Shown here: one piece after another, positions 35,372 to 45,350 of the stretch
How positions within the stretch are numbered: position 1 is the stretch's first letter
Layout: every line of letters starts with the position of its first letter
DNA from: Algoriphagus ornithinivorans
Lineage (GTDB): Bacteria; Bacteroidota; Bacteroidia; Cytophagales; Cyclobacteriaceae
Direction of reading: 5' to 3'
NCBI RefSeq assembly: GCF_900115305.1
Contig: NZ_FOVW01000008.1
Location: 181,957-245,956 of the forward strand
DNA: 64,000 bases
Position numbers and translations under genes: made by a program
Notes under the pieces: model-generated
What the model was told of the DNA's origin: nothing
The model's database searches: none
The model's input: the letters and a program-made list of their open reading frames with translations, nothing else

Positions 35372-35983
35372 TTATAAGTCTATTCCCATGAAAGACATGA
35401 AAGCTATCCCCATCAAACCAGTTAGAAGCATGGTAATTCCCAAACCTTTCAAACCGTTTGGTACATGAGAATACTTTAACTTCTCTCTAATCGCTGCCAA
35501 AGCAACAATCGCAAGGAAGAAACCTGTACCTGAACCGAAACCGTAAACAGCTGATTCAGCCAAGGTATAATCTCTTTGCGCCATGAAAAGGGAACCACCC
35601 AAGATCGCACAGTTTACAGCGATCAAAGGCAAGAAGATACCCAATGCACCATACAATGCTGGAGCGAACTTTTCTACTACCATTTCTACCAGCTGAACCA
35701 TCGCAGCGATGATCGCGATAAACATGATAAATCTAAGGAAAGTCAAGTCAATGGAAGCCAACTCAGCATTCACCCAAGTCAAAGCTCCTTCTTTCAATAC
35801 AAATTCATTCAACAGCCAGTTGACAGGGACAGTTACAGTCAATACGAAAATAACTGCTGCACCTAATCCTAGCGCTGTACTTACTTTTTTGGAAACGGCC
35901 AAGAAAGAACACATTCCGAGGAAGTAAGCGAAAACCATGTTGTCGATAAAGATCGACCGAATTCCTAAATTAAATAATTCCAT
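35372..35983 (-). CDS. nqrE: Na+-translocating NADH:quinone reductase subunit E
   Basis: A 203-residue six-helix membrane subunit ([40 protein letters not shown]) of the RnfA/NqrE family. It carries the conserved Cys residues in GMCS and NCAILGG that bind the intramembrane FeS centre together with NqrD. Last gene of the operon; a terminator follows. Confidence 0.97.
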   Translation of the reverse strand: MELFNLGIRSIFIDNMVFAYFLGMCSFLAVSKKVSTALGLGAAVIFVLTVTVPVNWLLNEFVLKEGALTWVNAELASIDLTFLRFIMFIAIIAAMVQLVEMVVEKFAPALYGALGIFLPLIAVNCAILGGSLFMAQRDYTLAESAVYGFGSGTGFFLAIVALAAIREKLKYSHVPNGLKGLGITMLLTGLMGIAFMSFMGIDL

Positions 35984-35998
35984 TTCTTCTATCGGATT

Positions 35999-36682
35999 TT
36001 AGTGTTCAACATAACCTGTTTTGGTACGCTGTACCCAAATGATCAAACCTAGGATGATGAAAGCTCCTACAGGAGATACCATCAAACCATTGGTAGCTAA
36101 AGAGAAGTCATCTCCAAAGATTCCTGACACATAATCGAAAACCGGAATTCCGAATACAGATCCTGATCCCCAAAGCTCTCTAAAGAAAGCTACTGTCAAA
36201 ATAATCCAAGAGTATCCTAAAGCAGACCCAAAACCATCCAAAATAGAATCGTAAGGCTTGTTACCCAAAGCAAACGCTTCTAAACGACCCATTACGATAC
36301 AGTTGGTAATAATCAAACCTACGAATACAGAAAGCTCTTTATACATATCGTAAGCGAAAGCTCTCAAAATCTCAGAAACAAGCGTTACCAAGGTAGCTAC
36401 AACGGCCAGCTGAACGATAATACGTACTCGGCTAGGAATGGTGTTTCTTAATAGTGAAATGGTCAAGTTGGCCATTACTACTACGAAAATTACCGAAATC
36501 GCCATTACCAAAGTTGGCTTCATTTGAGTAGTCACCGCCAAAGCAGAACAGATTCCCAATACCTGAATGGTGATTGGGTTATCATCCACCAAAGGATCAC
36601 TTATTAATTTTTTGCGGCGCTTGGAAAGAAGAGCCTCTGAAGGCTTTTTCTCAATCGCTTTTTCTACAGTTTCAGCACTCAT
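35999..36682 (-). CDS. nqrD: Na+-translocating NADH:quinone reductase subunit D
   Basis: A 227-residue six-helix membrane subunit of the RnfE/NqrD family. The first transmembrane region has LGICSALAVTTQMKPTLVM and a later one has ITNCIVMGRLEAFALGN, giving the two conserved cysteines of the shared FeS site with NqrE. N-terminal soluble extension of about 30 residues. It is 15 nt upstream of nqrE and 29 nt downstream of nqrC. Confidence 0.97.
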   Translation of the reverse strand: MSAETVEKAIEKKPSEALLSKRRKKLISDPLVDDNPITIQVLGICSALAVTTQMKPTLVMAISVIFVVVMANLTISLLRNTIPSRVRIIVQLAVVATLVTLVSEILRAFAYDMYKELSVFVGLIITNCIVMGRLEAFALGNKPYDSILDGFGSALGYSWIILTVAFFRELWGSGSVFGIPVFDYVSGIFGDDFSLATNGLMVSPVGAFIILGLIIWVQRTKTGYVEH

Positions 36683-36711
36683 TAGTATAAAATTCTTGAG
36701 TTGAATAATGA

Positions 36712-37479
36712 TTAAAATGCAGCAGCCATCGCCTTAGAACCTTTCTTAGATTCTATATAGGCTTTATAATGACCTAGGTAATTTTGCAACATGGTATTTA
36801 CTCCGTTACCGGTAATCGTTGCTCCTGACATGCCATCTACTTGGTGAGGATTGTCAGAATAGTCTTTGCCTTCTCCTTTTTGCATGGAAACGGCTACCAA
36901 TTCCCCAGATTCATTGAAAATTTCTTTTCCCACATATCTTTCCTGCACCCCAGGTTCGGTAATTCTAGCTCCTAGGCCTGGAGTTTCGCCAGCGTGAGCC
37001 ATAGTAATACCACCTACAGTATTCATATCTGTATCTAAGGCCAAATATCCCCAGATGGCATCCCATAATCCAGCACCATACAAAGGGAAAATATAAGATT
37101 CTACTGCTTCTGAATCTCCTTCTTTATGGAAAATGAATACCGGATAAAGACGTTGGTCAGCAGGCTTTTTATAATTCTTAGCAATGTCAACCGTCTCCGC
37201 AGAAACAGCTACACCACCCTGCTCTTTTACTTCCTGTCCGTTGATATCCACCACAGTGGAAGAAATTCTATTGGTATAGAAGGCATTTACTTCTTCTGGA
37301 GACATTGCGTCAATTTCATCGCCTGAAATAACCGCGCCCAGAATCTGCTTCTTTTTATCCAAAGCTTCAGCTTCTCTTTGCATAGGACCCAAAACTTGGG
37401 AAGTACCTGAAAGAAGCAAGCCAAGAACTACGGTCAAAATGACCGAGAATGTGATGATATAAGCGTTAGACTGTTGCAC
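36712..37479 (-). CDS. nqrC: Na+-translocating NADH:quinone reductase subunit C
   Basis: A 255-residue subunit with one N-terminal transmembrane helix (residues 7-29) and a periplasmic FMN domain. DGMSGATIT near 216-223 is the flavinylation motif where Thr221 would carry covalent FMN. TPGLGARI near 167 is also typical. The FMN transferase ApbE is not in the window. The start overlaps nqrB by 14 bp. Confidence 0.96.
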   Translation of the reverse strand: MQQSNAYIITFSVILTVVLGLLLSGTSQVLGPMQREAEALDKKKQILGAVISGDEIDAMSPEEVNAFYTNRISSTVVDINGQEVKEQGGVAVSAETVDIAKNYKKPADQRLYPVFIFHKEGDSEAVESYIFPLYGAGLWDAIWGYLALDTDMNTVGGITMAHAGETPGLGARITEPGVQERYVGKEIFNESGELVAVSMQKGEGKDYSDNPHQVDGMSGATITGNGVNTMLQNYLGHYKAYIESKKGSKAMAAAF

Positions 37480-38680
37480 GTTGTAACCTCCTTGTTTTGT
37501 TTGCTTTTACTACATAATAGTCGATCAGAGGAGCGAAAACGTTCATAAATAGAACGGCTAGCATAATTCCCTCTGGATAGGCTGGGTTTGTAACTCGAAT
37601 GATCACGGTCAAGAAACCTATCAATAATCCATAAATCCATTTACCAGTTTCAGTCTGTGATGCTGAAACAGGATCAGTTGCCATAAAAACGATACCGAAG
37701 GCCAATCCACCCATCACCCAGTGATATTGAGGAGGCATTGCCATGTATTCATTTACAGCAAAAAGATTCATCACGAATCCCATGATGTATGCTCCTGCGA
37801 AACCGGAAACGATAATCTTCCAGCTTGCTACTCCTGTACCGATCAAAATCAAAGCTCCAACCAATGCCATCAATGTGGAAGTCTCCCCAATTGAACCAGG
37901 AATCCATCCCATAAACATGTTAGCGAAGCTGAACAAATCTGAACCCAGTGCAGTGTTATGACTGGCTAAAGCTTCGGTCACAGGCACACCATCTACTCCG
38001 GCATTATAGGCAACAGCCAAGGCAGTTGCTCCTGAGAAACCGTCAACTGCAGCTTTATCGCCTAAATAAGTCCAAACTTGGTCACCTGAAATCTGTGCAG
38101 GATAAGCAAAGTATAAGAATGCTCTTGCTGTCATGGCCACGTTCAGGATATTCATCCCTGTACCGCCAAAAACTTCTTTTGCAATAACTACAGCAAAAAC
38201 GGTAGCCAAGGCAACTTGCCATAAAGGTGTAGTAGCAGGAACTACCAAAGGAATCAACATCCCTGTTACCAAGAAGCCTTCGTTGATAGGGTGCTTTCTA
38301 ATCACAGCAAATGTGGCCTCTACCAAACCACCAGCAGCATAAGCTACAATAATGATTGGAAGAACCAATTGCAAACCGATTAGGGCTTTATCTCCAAAAT
38401 TTTCCCACAAACCTGCTGTTTCACCAGTGGCCAACAAACTTTGATGCCCAACATTGTAAATACCAAACAACAAGCAAGGAATCATGGCCACCACTACAGT
38501 GATCATCATTCGCTTCAGGTCAATGGCATCCTTTACTTGGGCACCTTTGATTCCTGTGGTATGATTTGGTGAGAAAAGGAAGGTCTCACCCGCCTCAAAT
38601 GCGTAATATAAACTTTCAAGCTTGCCCCCTTTTTCAAAAAGAGGCTTCTGCTTGTCCATTAAATCTCTTAGAAACTTCAT
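37466..38680 (-). CDS. nqrB: Na+-translocating NADH:quinone reductase subunit B
   Basis: A 404-residue membrane subunit with about ten helices. The motif DGFSGATAL (Thr219) is the site for covalent FMN; KHPINEGFLVTGMLIPL and GTGMNILNVAMTARAFLYFAYP are conserved family stretches. This subunit binds riboflavin and is part of the Na+ channel. It starts 5 nt after nqrA and overlaps nqrC. Confidence 0.97.
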   Translation of the reverse strand: MKFLRDLMDKQKPLFEKGGKLESLYYAFEAGETFLFSPNHTTGIKGAQVKDAIDLKRMMITVVVAMIPCLLFGIYNVGHQSLLATGETAGLWENFGDKALIGLQLVLPIIIVAYAAGGLVEATFAVIRKHPINEGFLVTGMLIPLVVPATTPLWQVALATVFAVVIAKEVFGGTGMNILNVAMTARAFLYFAYPAQISGDQVWTYLGDKAAVDGFSGATALAVAYNAGVDGVPVTEALASHNTALGSDLFSFANMFMGWIPGSIGETSTLMALVGALILIGTGVASWKIIVSGFAGAYIMGFVMNLFAVNEYMAMPPQYHWVMGGLAFGIVFMATDPVSASQTETGKWIYGLLIGFLTVIIRVTNPAYPEGIMLAVLFMNVFAPLIDYYVVKANKTRRLQRATV

Positions 38681-38685
38681 ATGGA

Positions 38686-40041
38686 TTAACTGTATTGGAT
38701 TAATTCTATACCTTTTCTTACCAACTCCTGCACAGGATGCTTGGACACATCGACAAATTCACAAAGTGCCAAATCCTCTTCTACGATCTCATAGATTCCC
38801 AATTCTTCCATTTCATCAAAATCCTCCGCCATGATGGCTTTCAATAAATAAACTGGAAGAATATCCATCGGAGTTACTGATTCAAACACACCGGTTTGAA
38901 CAAATGCTCTTTCCTCTCCTCTAGCATTAGAGTCAAGTACATATTCTTTGTTTGGTTTTAGGAAGGAAAGTAAGCCTAAAGCTCTGTGATAGCTTAGCTT
39001 TTCGGTGGTAGGCTTCGCCCAACCTAAGAACTCATAATAATCTCCTTCAGGGATTACAGTGATCTGGTTGTGATAGAACCCTAAATAACCTTCCATAGAG
39101 ATTTTCTCTCCTGTCAATACATTGCCAGAGATCACTCTAACATGCCCGCTGTTCAAATTTCCTTTTACAAAAGTGGATACACAAGCTCCAACCTTTGTTT
39201 TCACGTAGGCAGTTTTGGTCAATTCTGAACCAGTGATGGCAATGACTTTAGAAGCATCAAATACACCATTCACTATCAATTTACCGATCTGTACCACCCC
39301 TGCCGGAGAAATAGTCCAAGCAATTTCACCCTTGTTGATAGGGTCTAGGTGATGAATTTGCACACCCACATTACCTGCAGGATGTGGACCGGAGAATTGA
39401 TTGATCTGAACACCTTTAGCCTGCGAGAAAATCGCAGGTACTGACTTAGAACCATCCACATTGAGGTGAATTTTTCCTTCAGTCAATTTGGCCAAAGCGT
39501 CCAAACCAGCCTGAAAATAAGAATCTTCACCTTGAAGGGTGAATCCCAAATCAGGAGCCAATGGATGCGTATCAAAAGCAGAAATGAAAATAGCCTTTGG
39601 AGTATCTGCAGGATTAGCTACAACTCCAAATGGACGCTGAATCAAATTTGGCCAAACTCCACTTTGGGTTAGTTTTTGGACTAGAGACTCTCTATCGATA
39701 GATGCCAGGTTAATTTTTCCCAGGTCTTCGAAAGAGTTTTCTTTATCCGCCAAAATTTTGATTTCGAGTAGCTTTCGCTTTTCACCCCTTTTGACTTCAA
39801 CGATTTCACCTGATACCGGCGCCACATACATGACTTGGTCCAAGGCCTTATCGAACAGGATTGGAGTACCAGCCTTCACTGCATCTCCCTCATTGACAAG
39901 TACTTTTGGTCTTTGAAGACCAATAAAGTCTGTCGGCTTAATTGCGAAGGTTTGAGCGGGAGCAAAATCAGCCAGCTCTTGCTTAGCCTTTCCTGCCAGG
40001 TTGATGTCAAAACCTTTCTTAAGCTTCACTATTTTAGACAT
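38686..40041 (-). CDS. nqrA: Na+-translocating NADH:quinone reductase subunit A
   Basis: A 451-residue cytoplasmic subunit that contributes to quinone binding. It begins MSKIVKLKKGFDINLAGKA, the usual NqrA start, and contains TDFIGLQRPKVLVNEGD, RPFGVVANPADTPKAIFIS, FDTHPLAPD and SGPHPAGNVGVQIHHLDPI. The reading frame extends 13 codons further, but a -7 promoter element covers that extension, so ATG at 40041 is preferred. First gene of nqrABCDE. Confidence 0.96.
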   Translation of the reverse strand: MSKIVKLKKGFDINLAGKAKQELADFAPAQTFAIKPTDFIGLQRPKVLVNEGDAVKAGTPILFDKALDQVMYVAPVSGEIVEVKRGEKRKLLEIKILADKENSFEDLGKINLASIDRESLVQKLTQSGVWPNLIQRPFGVVANPADTPKAIFISAFDTHPLAPDLGFTLQGEDSYFQAGLDALAKLTEGKIHLNVDGSKSVPAIFSQAKGVQINQFSGPHPAGNVGVQIHHLDPINKGEIAWTISPAGVVQIGKLIVNGVFDASKVIAITGSELTKTAYVKTKVGACVSTFVKGNLNSGHVRVISGNVLTGEKISMEGYLGFYHNQITVIPEGDYYEFLGWAKPTTEKLSYHRALGLLSFLKPNKEYVLDSNARGEERAFVQTGVFESVTPMDILPVYLLKAIMAEDFDEMEELGIYEIVEEDLALCEFVDVSKHPVQELVRKGIELIQYS

Positions 40042-40077
40042 ATCTGTTTTTGAACTATGAGCTTTTGAAAAACGCCC

Positions 40078-40085
40078 CAAATCTA
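40078..40085 (-). promoter_or_regulatory. -7 promoter element of the nqr operon
   Basis: TAGATTTG on the minus strand matches TAnnTTTG, 36 nt upstream of the chosen nqrA ATG. No TTG at the usual -33 spacing was found. Confidence 0.5.
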
Positions 40086-40179
40086 ATAAATAACCTCTTT
40101 ATTTATAGAGTATCTGGAAGTTTATCTTTGAATTTCTTATAGAAAGTTTCCCTTTGATTCCAAAAGGTTGATTTATGGT

Positions 40180-41076
40180 TTAAGCTAGCAATGCATTCTC
40201 TTCCATAGATTCCAAGTGGCTTTTGACTTGCTCCATCAGCCACATGGGAGTAGAAGTGGCTCCGCAGATTCCAACTTTATCTGTTGGCTGAAACCAGTCT
40301 GGATCCATTTCTGTTTCGTTTTCTATGAAATAACTTCTGGGATTTTCACTCAAACAAACTTGGTAAAGTGCTTTACCATTTGAGCTTTTTTTACCGGAAA
40401 CAAATAAAATCACATCATTTTCTTGCGCAAATCGCTGAAGCTGAGGCTCTCGGTTAGAAACCTGCCGACAGATTGAATCATTTGCATTGAAATCCACTTC
40501 TGTCAATTCACCTTTGGCCGCTTTAATTCTCTCTTCAATTTTCTGAGAAAGCTCATAAAAGCCTTTGGTACTTTTTGTGGTCTGACTGAACAGTGTAACC
40601 GGCTTATTAAAATCGATTTTCTCCAAATCAGCATCTTCCATCACAACGATGGCCTTTTCCAAAGTTTGACCAGTCAAGCCAATCACTTCTGCATGTCCCT
40701 TTTTTCCATAAATTACGATTTGGCCATTTTCCCGCTCCATTTTATCAAAAGCGGTTTTGACACGATGCTGCAATTTTAGGACTACCGGACAAGATGCATC
40801 AATCAGCTCTATGTTGTTTTCTATGGCAGTTTTATAAGTCTCCGGGGGTTCACCGTGGGCACGGATCAATACTTTGCAATCACTCAGTTCAGACAATTGA
40901 TCTCTATCTATCACCACTAGGCCCTTTTCAGCGAGCCGCTTGACCTCCATATCATTATGAACGATATCTCCCAGGCAATAGAGTTTTTCTGATTGCTCCA
41001 TTTCATCCTCTGCCATTTTGATGGCAAATTCTACTCCAAAGCAATAGCCCGAATTCTTATCGATGGTTACTTGCAT
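40180..41076 (-). CDS. ispH: 4-hydroxy-3-methylbut-2-enyl diphosphate reductase
   Basis: A 298-residue Fe-S enzyme, the last step of the MEP pathway giving IPP and DMAPP. The three cluster cysteines are in SGYCFGVEFAI near 12, DASCPVVLKLQ near 97 and NDSICRQVSNRE near 200; the active-site Glu lies nearby and HGEPP and GICGATSTPMWLMEQV are visible. ATG at 41076 (MQVTIDKNSGYCFGV) overlaps the end of cmk by 20 bp; the longer frame would overlap it by 83 bp. Probably co-transcribed with cmk. Confidence 0.96.
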   Translation of the reverse strand: MQVTIDKNSGYCFGVEFAIKMAEDEMEQSEKLYCLGDIVHNDMEVKRLAEKGLVVIDRDQLSELSDCKVLIRAHGEPPETYKTAIENNIELIDASCPVVLKLQHRVKTAFDKMERENGQIVIYGKKGHAEVIGLTGQTLEKAIVVMEDADLEKIDFNKPVTLFSQTTKSTKGFYELSQKIEERIKAAKGELTEVDFNANDSICRQVSNREPQLQRFAQENDVILFVSGKKSSNGKALYQVCLSENPRSYFIENETEMDPDWFQPTDKVGICGATSTPMWLMEQVKSHLESMEENALLA

Positions 41077-41764
41077 AATCTTCTCTAGGATTAATTTTTT
41101 GCTTGGCCAAATACACAATCTGTGCAACTTGCTCCACAAAGCTGAGATTACTGGTGTCTATTTCGATGGCATCCTCCACTTGGATCAGTGGACTTTCACT
41201 TCTGGAAGAATCTATTCTATCTCTTTCGGCTAGATTTTGCTGAATATCATCCAGATCGATCATATCGCCTTTTTCCAGCATTTCTTGTTGCCTTCTATAA
41301 GCTCTAGTCTCCAAATCTGCCGTCATAAATATTTTTAATTCAGCATCGGGAAATACTACCGAACCTATATCCCTTCCATCCATCACCACACCTTTTGATT
41401 TACCTAAACGTTGCTGTTGCGCTACCAGTTCCTTTCTGATTTCCTTGATTTTAGCTATCTCGCTAACCTTCTCGGAAACGCGCATGCTACGTATTTTAGA
41501 TTCTACGTTAACTCCATTCAAATAGGTTTCTTGTTTTCCCGTATCAGGGTTCGGATGAAATTCGATTTCAAGTGATTTCAATCCTTTTGAAACATCCTGA
41601 GGATTGGATGGGGCAAGATAGTTATCCAAGAAATGAAGCGTAGCTGCCCGATACATGGCACCCGAATCAATGTAGGTATAGCCCAATTCTTTGGCAACTG
41701 CCTTAGCTGTAGAGCTTTTACCACAACCCGAATATCCATCTATGGCGATGACAATTTTACCCAT
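41057..41764 (-). CDS. cmk: Cytidylate kinase
   Basis: A 235-residue nucleoside monophosphate kinase phosphorylating CMP and dCMP. The P-loop GYSGCGKSSTAK is at residues 10-21, followed by YIDSGAMYRAATLH and VVMDGRDIGSVVFPDAELKIFMTAD, typical of bacterial Cmk. A cmk-ispH arrangement is known in several phyla. A -7 promoter element lies 37 nt upstream. Divergent from ade. Confidence 0.96.
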   Translation of the reverse strand: MGKIVIAIDGYSGCGKSSTAKAVAKELGYTYIDSGAMYRAATLHFLDNYLAPSNPQDVSKGLKSLEIEFHPNPDTGKQETYLNGVNVESKIRSMRVSEKVSEIAKIKEIRKELVAQQQRLGKSKGVVMDGRDIGSVVFPDAELKIFMTADLETRAYRRQQEMLEKGDMIDLDDIQQNLAERDRIDSSRSESPLIQVEDAIEIDTSNLSFVEQVAQIVYLAKQKINPREDYASNHR

Positions 41765-41801
41765 TCAAAAATCCAGCTTTCGCTCCTTTTTAATTCCGTC
41801 G

Positions 41802-41809
41802 CAAATATA
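41802..41809 (-). promoter_or_regulatory. -7 promoter element of cmk-ispH
   Basis: TATATTTG on the minus strand matches TAnnTTTG, 37 nt upstream of the cmk start. No clear -33 TTG at the expected spacing. Confidence 0.5.
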
Positions 41810-41882
41810 GTAGTTTTAATCCAAACGAATTTTTGGGAGAGGATTTTCCCCATTTTTATTTTATTGATATAAATCAGATTTC

Positions 41883-43511
41883 ATGATCATCATAGCCAGA
41901 TATGTAGACATACATCAAAGGAGAATTTATCCAGTGGAGCTCGAAGTTTTAAAAGGGGAAATTGCTTCCATCCGGCCCACTTTCGTAAGAGGAGATATAC
42001 CCTACCTGATGCCTGGATTTATTGACGCTCACGTACATGTGGAATCATCCATGCTGGTCCCGTCAGAATTTGCCCGATTAGCCGTTACTCACGGCACGGT
42101 GGCAACTATCTCCGATCCTCATGAGATTGCCAATGTCTGTGGTATGGCGGGAGTAGAATATATGATTGAGAATGGAAATCAGGTTCCATTCAAATTCTAT
42201 TTTGGCGCTCCTTCCTCTGTGCCTGCTACGCCTTTTGAGACAGCTGGTGGAGAAATTGATGCATCGGATATAGAAACCCTGATGAGCAGACCGGAAATTC
42301 ATTATCTGGCAGAAATGATGAATTGGCCCGGAACCGTCAATCAGGATCCTTTGGTCTTGGAGAAAATCAGAATTTCCCAAAAATATGGGAAGCCAATAGA
42401 TGGGCATGCTCCTGGACTCAAGGGAGAATTAGCCGAAAAATACGTGAAAGCAGGACCGAGTACGGACCATGAATGCTTTACCTACGAAGAGGCTTTGGGG
42501 AAAATAAAACTCGGAATGAAAATTTCGATCAGAGAAGGATCGGCAGCCAAAAACTTTGAAGCACTCATCGACTTGATAGATGATTATCCAGAGATGATCA
42601 TGTTTTGCTCAGACGATAAGCATCCAGATAATTTGGCCGTTTCTCATATTAATCAATTAGCTGCACGTGCAATAGCCAAAGGAAAGGACGTTTTTGATGT
42701 ACTTCGGGCAGCCTGCATTAATCCCATCCAACACTATTCATTGAATGTAGGGCAACTCAAAGCCGGAGACCCAGCAGATTTTATCCTGGTGAAAGACCTG
42801 GAGAAATTTGAAGTACTCGCCTCTTATATACAAGGACAAAAAGTCGCTGAAAACGGAAAGACGCTGATTCCAAGCATCAAAAATGAGTTGATCAATAATT
42901 TTCATACCTCTCTCAAAAAGCCGGAAGACTTTCAAATCCCTGCTTCCGGAAACAAGGTTAGAGTCATTGAAGCACTTGATGGACAGTTGATCACTCCAGA
43001 GATAGCTGGAGAAATCATACTTCGCGAGGGATTGGCAGAATCCAATCTGGAAAAAGACATCCTGAAAATTACTGTAGTCAACCGCTACGAAGATGCTCCT
43101 CCTGCTGTGGCATTTATCAAAAACTTCGGTTTGAAAGCTGGGGCGATTGCTTCCTCGGTAGGGCATGATTCGCATAATATCATTGCAGTAGGCGTGGATG
43201 ACGAATCGATTTGCAGGGCGGTGAATCTCCTAATCGATGCAAAAGGCGGGATTTCCGCAGTTTCGAAAAAAAAGGAAGAAATCCTTCCACTCCCCGTAGG
43301 AGGCATTATGTCTCCCGATGACGGCTATCAGGTGGCAGAAGCCTATACCCAAATCGACCGAATGGCCAAGGAAATGGGTTCCACCCTAAATTCTCCCTTT
43401 ATGACACTAAGCTTTATGGCTCTGCTGGTGATTCCGGACTTGAAACTGAGTGATAAGGGTTTATTTAATGGACAGAAGTTTAAATTTATAGAGTTATTTC
43501 TAAATCAATAA
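41883..43511 (+). CDS. ade: Adenine deaminase
   Basis: A 542-residue metal-dependent amidohydrolase converting adenine to hypoxanthine and ammonia in purine salvage. The metal-binding [17 protein letters not shown] near residue 48, [31 protein letters not shown] and the C-terminal [14 protein letters not shown] with [16 protein letters not shown] all match the Ade family. The hpt gene at 53856-54389 could use the hypoxanthine formed. Length is normal. Confidence 0.96.
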   Translation: MIIIARYVDIHQRRIYPVELEVLKGEIASIRPTFVRGDIPYLMPGFIDAHVHVESSMLVPSEFARLAVTHGTVATISDPHEIANVCGMAGVEYMIENGNQVPFKFYFGAPSSVPATPFETAGGEIDASDIETLMSRPEIHYLAEMMNWPGTVNQDPLVLEKIRISQKYGKPIDGHAPGLKGELAEKYVKAGPSTDHECFTYEEALGKIKLGMKISIREGSAAKNFEALIDLIDDYPEMIMFCSDDKHPDNLAVSHINQLAARAIAKGKDVFDVLRAACINPIQHYSLNVGQLKAGDPADFILVKDLEKFEVLASYIQGQKVAENGKTLIPSIKNELINNFHTSLKKPEDFQIPASGNKVRVIEALDGQLITPEIAGEIILREGLAESNLEKDILKITVVNRYEDAPPAVAFIKNFGLKAGAIASSVGHDSHNIIAVGVDDESICRAVNLLIDAKGGISAVSKKKEEILPLPVGGIMSPDDGYQVAEAYTQIDRMAKEMGSTLNSPFMTLSFMALLVIPDLKLSDKGLFNGQKFKFIELFLNQ

Positions 43512-43574
43512 CTTCACTTCTTTGGAAAAAGGCTTTAAAAAAATCGAGTCAAAATTAAAGATTAGATTAAAAAC

Positions 43575-43601
43575 CCTCCAAGTTTTCAAATCTCTTGGAG
43601 G
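43575..43601 (-). terminator. Intrinsic terminator after prfC
   Basis: Stem CCTCCAAG / CTTGGAGG (43575-43582 and 43594-43601), 11-nt loop, followed on the minus strand by GTTTTTAATC. It begins 9 nt after the prfC stop. There is no T-run in the plus direction, so it does not obviously serve ade. Confidence 0.8.
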
Positions 43602-43610
43602 ATGAGTAAT

Positions 43611-45191
43611 TTAAAACTCCGATGTAAAGTGAAATTCAATCTCAGGATAATTGTCCTGAACCATCTGAAGCCAGGCTTTGGATTCGGCCATAAAGACCAG
43701 TTTCCCGTCTTTATCATGAGCAATATGGCGGTTCTTTGATCGAACAAACTCATCCAATTGCTTTTTATCCTTACTACTGATCCAGCAGGCTTTGTATAGA
43801 TTCATCGGATGGAATTCCACCGTGGCATTGTATTCATTTTTCAATCGGAATTGAATCACTTCAAATTGAAGCTGCCCCACAGTACCGACTACTTTTCGAG
43901 AACCCATATCGAAGGTAAACAGCTGGGCTACTCCTTCTTCCATCAATTGCTTCAGCCCTTTTTCCAATTGCTTGGTCTTCATAGCGTCTTTGTTGACCAC
44001 TTCTCTAAAGATCTCCGGCGAGAAACTAGGAATTCCCGTGAAGACCATATTCTCCCCATCCGTTAATGTGTCGCCGATTTTTAGATTTCCTGTATCATAC
44101 AAACCCACAATGTCACCTGGAAAAGCCTCGTCTATGATCTCTTTATCTTGAGCCATAAACTGAGTCACATTTGAAAAACGAAGTGGCTTGGGTCCTCTTA
44201 CGTGGTTGTACGGCTTGTTTCGTTCAAATTTGCCAGAGCAAATCCTCAAAAAGGCAATTCTATTTCGGTGATTAGGATCCATGTTCGCATGGATTTTAAA
44301 AACAAATCCTGAAAACTTGGATTCGTCCGGTTTCACCTCTCTTACATCTGTATTCCTGCTTTTAGGTGCAGGGGCAATTTTGATAAAAGTATCCAGCATT
44401 TCATTCACTCCGAAATTATTAACCGCAGATCCAAAAAACACGGGGGCAACTTTTCCCTCTAAATACTCTTTCGGATCAAATTCTGGATATACCCCATCAA
44501 TCAGCTCCACATCTTCCCGAAGTTGGTTTGCAGCATTCTGCCCAATCAAGGTATCCAATTCAGAATCTTCTAAATTTTCAAAGGTAGTTCGGTCATCGGA
44601 AAGCTTTCGCTGAGAAGGTGTGAAAAGATTAAGCTTCTTATCGTAAAGATTGTATACACCCTTGAAACTTTTACCCATTCCAATCGGCCAAGAAAGTGGT
44701 CGGCATTGAATATTCAACTTTTGCTCTACCTCATCTAATAAATCGTAAGGATCCCTTCCTTCTCTATCCAACTTATTGATAAAGCAAATAACTGGAGTAT
44801 TTCTCATCCGGCAGACTTCCATCAGCTTTTCAGTCTGAATCTCCACCCCTTTTACACAGTCAATTACCATAATAACCGAGTCCACAGCTGTCAGGGTTCG
44901 GTAAGTATCTTCTGCGAAATCCTGGTGACCAGGAGTATCCAGCAAATTGATTTTGGTGTCTTTATATTCGAAGCCCATCACAGAGGTTGCCACGGAAATA
45001 CCTCTTTGCTTCTCGATTTCCATCCAGTCAGACTTGGTTGCTGTATCAATCTTATTGGATTTGACAGCACCTGCAGTATTGATCGCTCCTCCAAAAAGCA
45101 AAAGTTTTTCGGTCAAGGTAGTTTTCCCTGCATCCGGGTGGGCAATGATGGCAAAAGTTCTTCTCTTACTGATTTCCTTATTCAAACTCAT
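43611..45191 (-). CDS. prfC: Peptide chain release factor 3
   Basis: A 526-residue translational GTPase that recycles RF1/RF2 after termination. G1 [17 protein letters not shown], the [10 protein letters not shown] switch I region, [16 protein letters not shown] (G3) and [10 protein letters not shown] (G4) are clear. RF3-specific features include [17 protein letters not shown] and the domain III end. Length is the usual 525-530. It stands alone between a terminator and the histidine kinase gene 159 bp upstream. Confidence 0.97.
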   Translation of the reverse strand: MSLNKEISKRRTFAIIAHPDAGKTTLTEKLLLFGGAINTAGAVKSNKIDTATKSDWMEIEKQRGISVATSVMGFEYKDTKINLLDTPGHQDFAEDTYRTLTAVDSVIMVIDCVKGVEIQTEKLMEVCRMRNTPVICFINKLDREGRDPYDLLDEVEQKLNIQCRPLSWPIGMGKSFKGVYNLYDKKLNLFTPSQRKLSDDRTTFENLEDSELDTLIGQNAANQLREDVELIDGVYPEFDPKEYLEGKVAPVFFGSAVNNFGVNEMLDTFIKIAPAPKSRNTDVREVKPDESKFSGFVFKIHANMDPNHRNRIAFLRICSGKFERNKPYNHVRGPKPLRFSNVTQFMAQDKEIIDEAFPGDIVGLYDTGNLKIGDTLTDGENMVFTGIPSFSPEIFREVVNKDAMKTKQLEKGLKQLMEEGVAQLFTFDMGSRKVVGTVGQLQFEVIQFRLKNEYNATVEFHPMNLYKACWISSKDKKQLDEFVRSKNRHIAHDKDGKLVFMAESKAWLQMVQDNYPEIEFHFTSEF

Positions 45192-45350
45192 GAGTCCTTT
45201 CTTTCAGCCTGCAAAGGTAAGGAAAATGGATTTAGGAATTTAGAGTTACTAATAAGGATATCAAACTTATCCCTGATTGTTCAAGCTTGAGGATAAAGCA
45301 TGGAGTTCCGATTTATTTTCGCAAATCGTCAATCTGTTTTCGATAATTCC

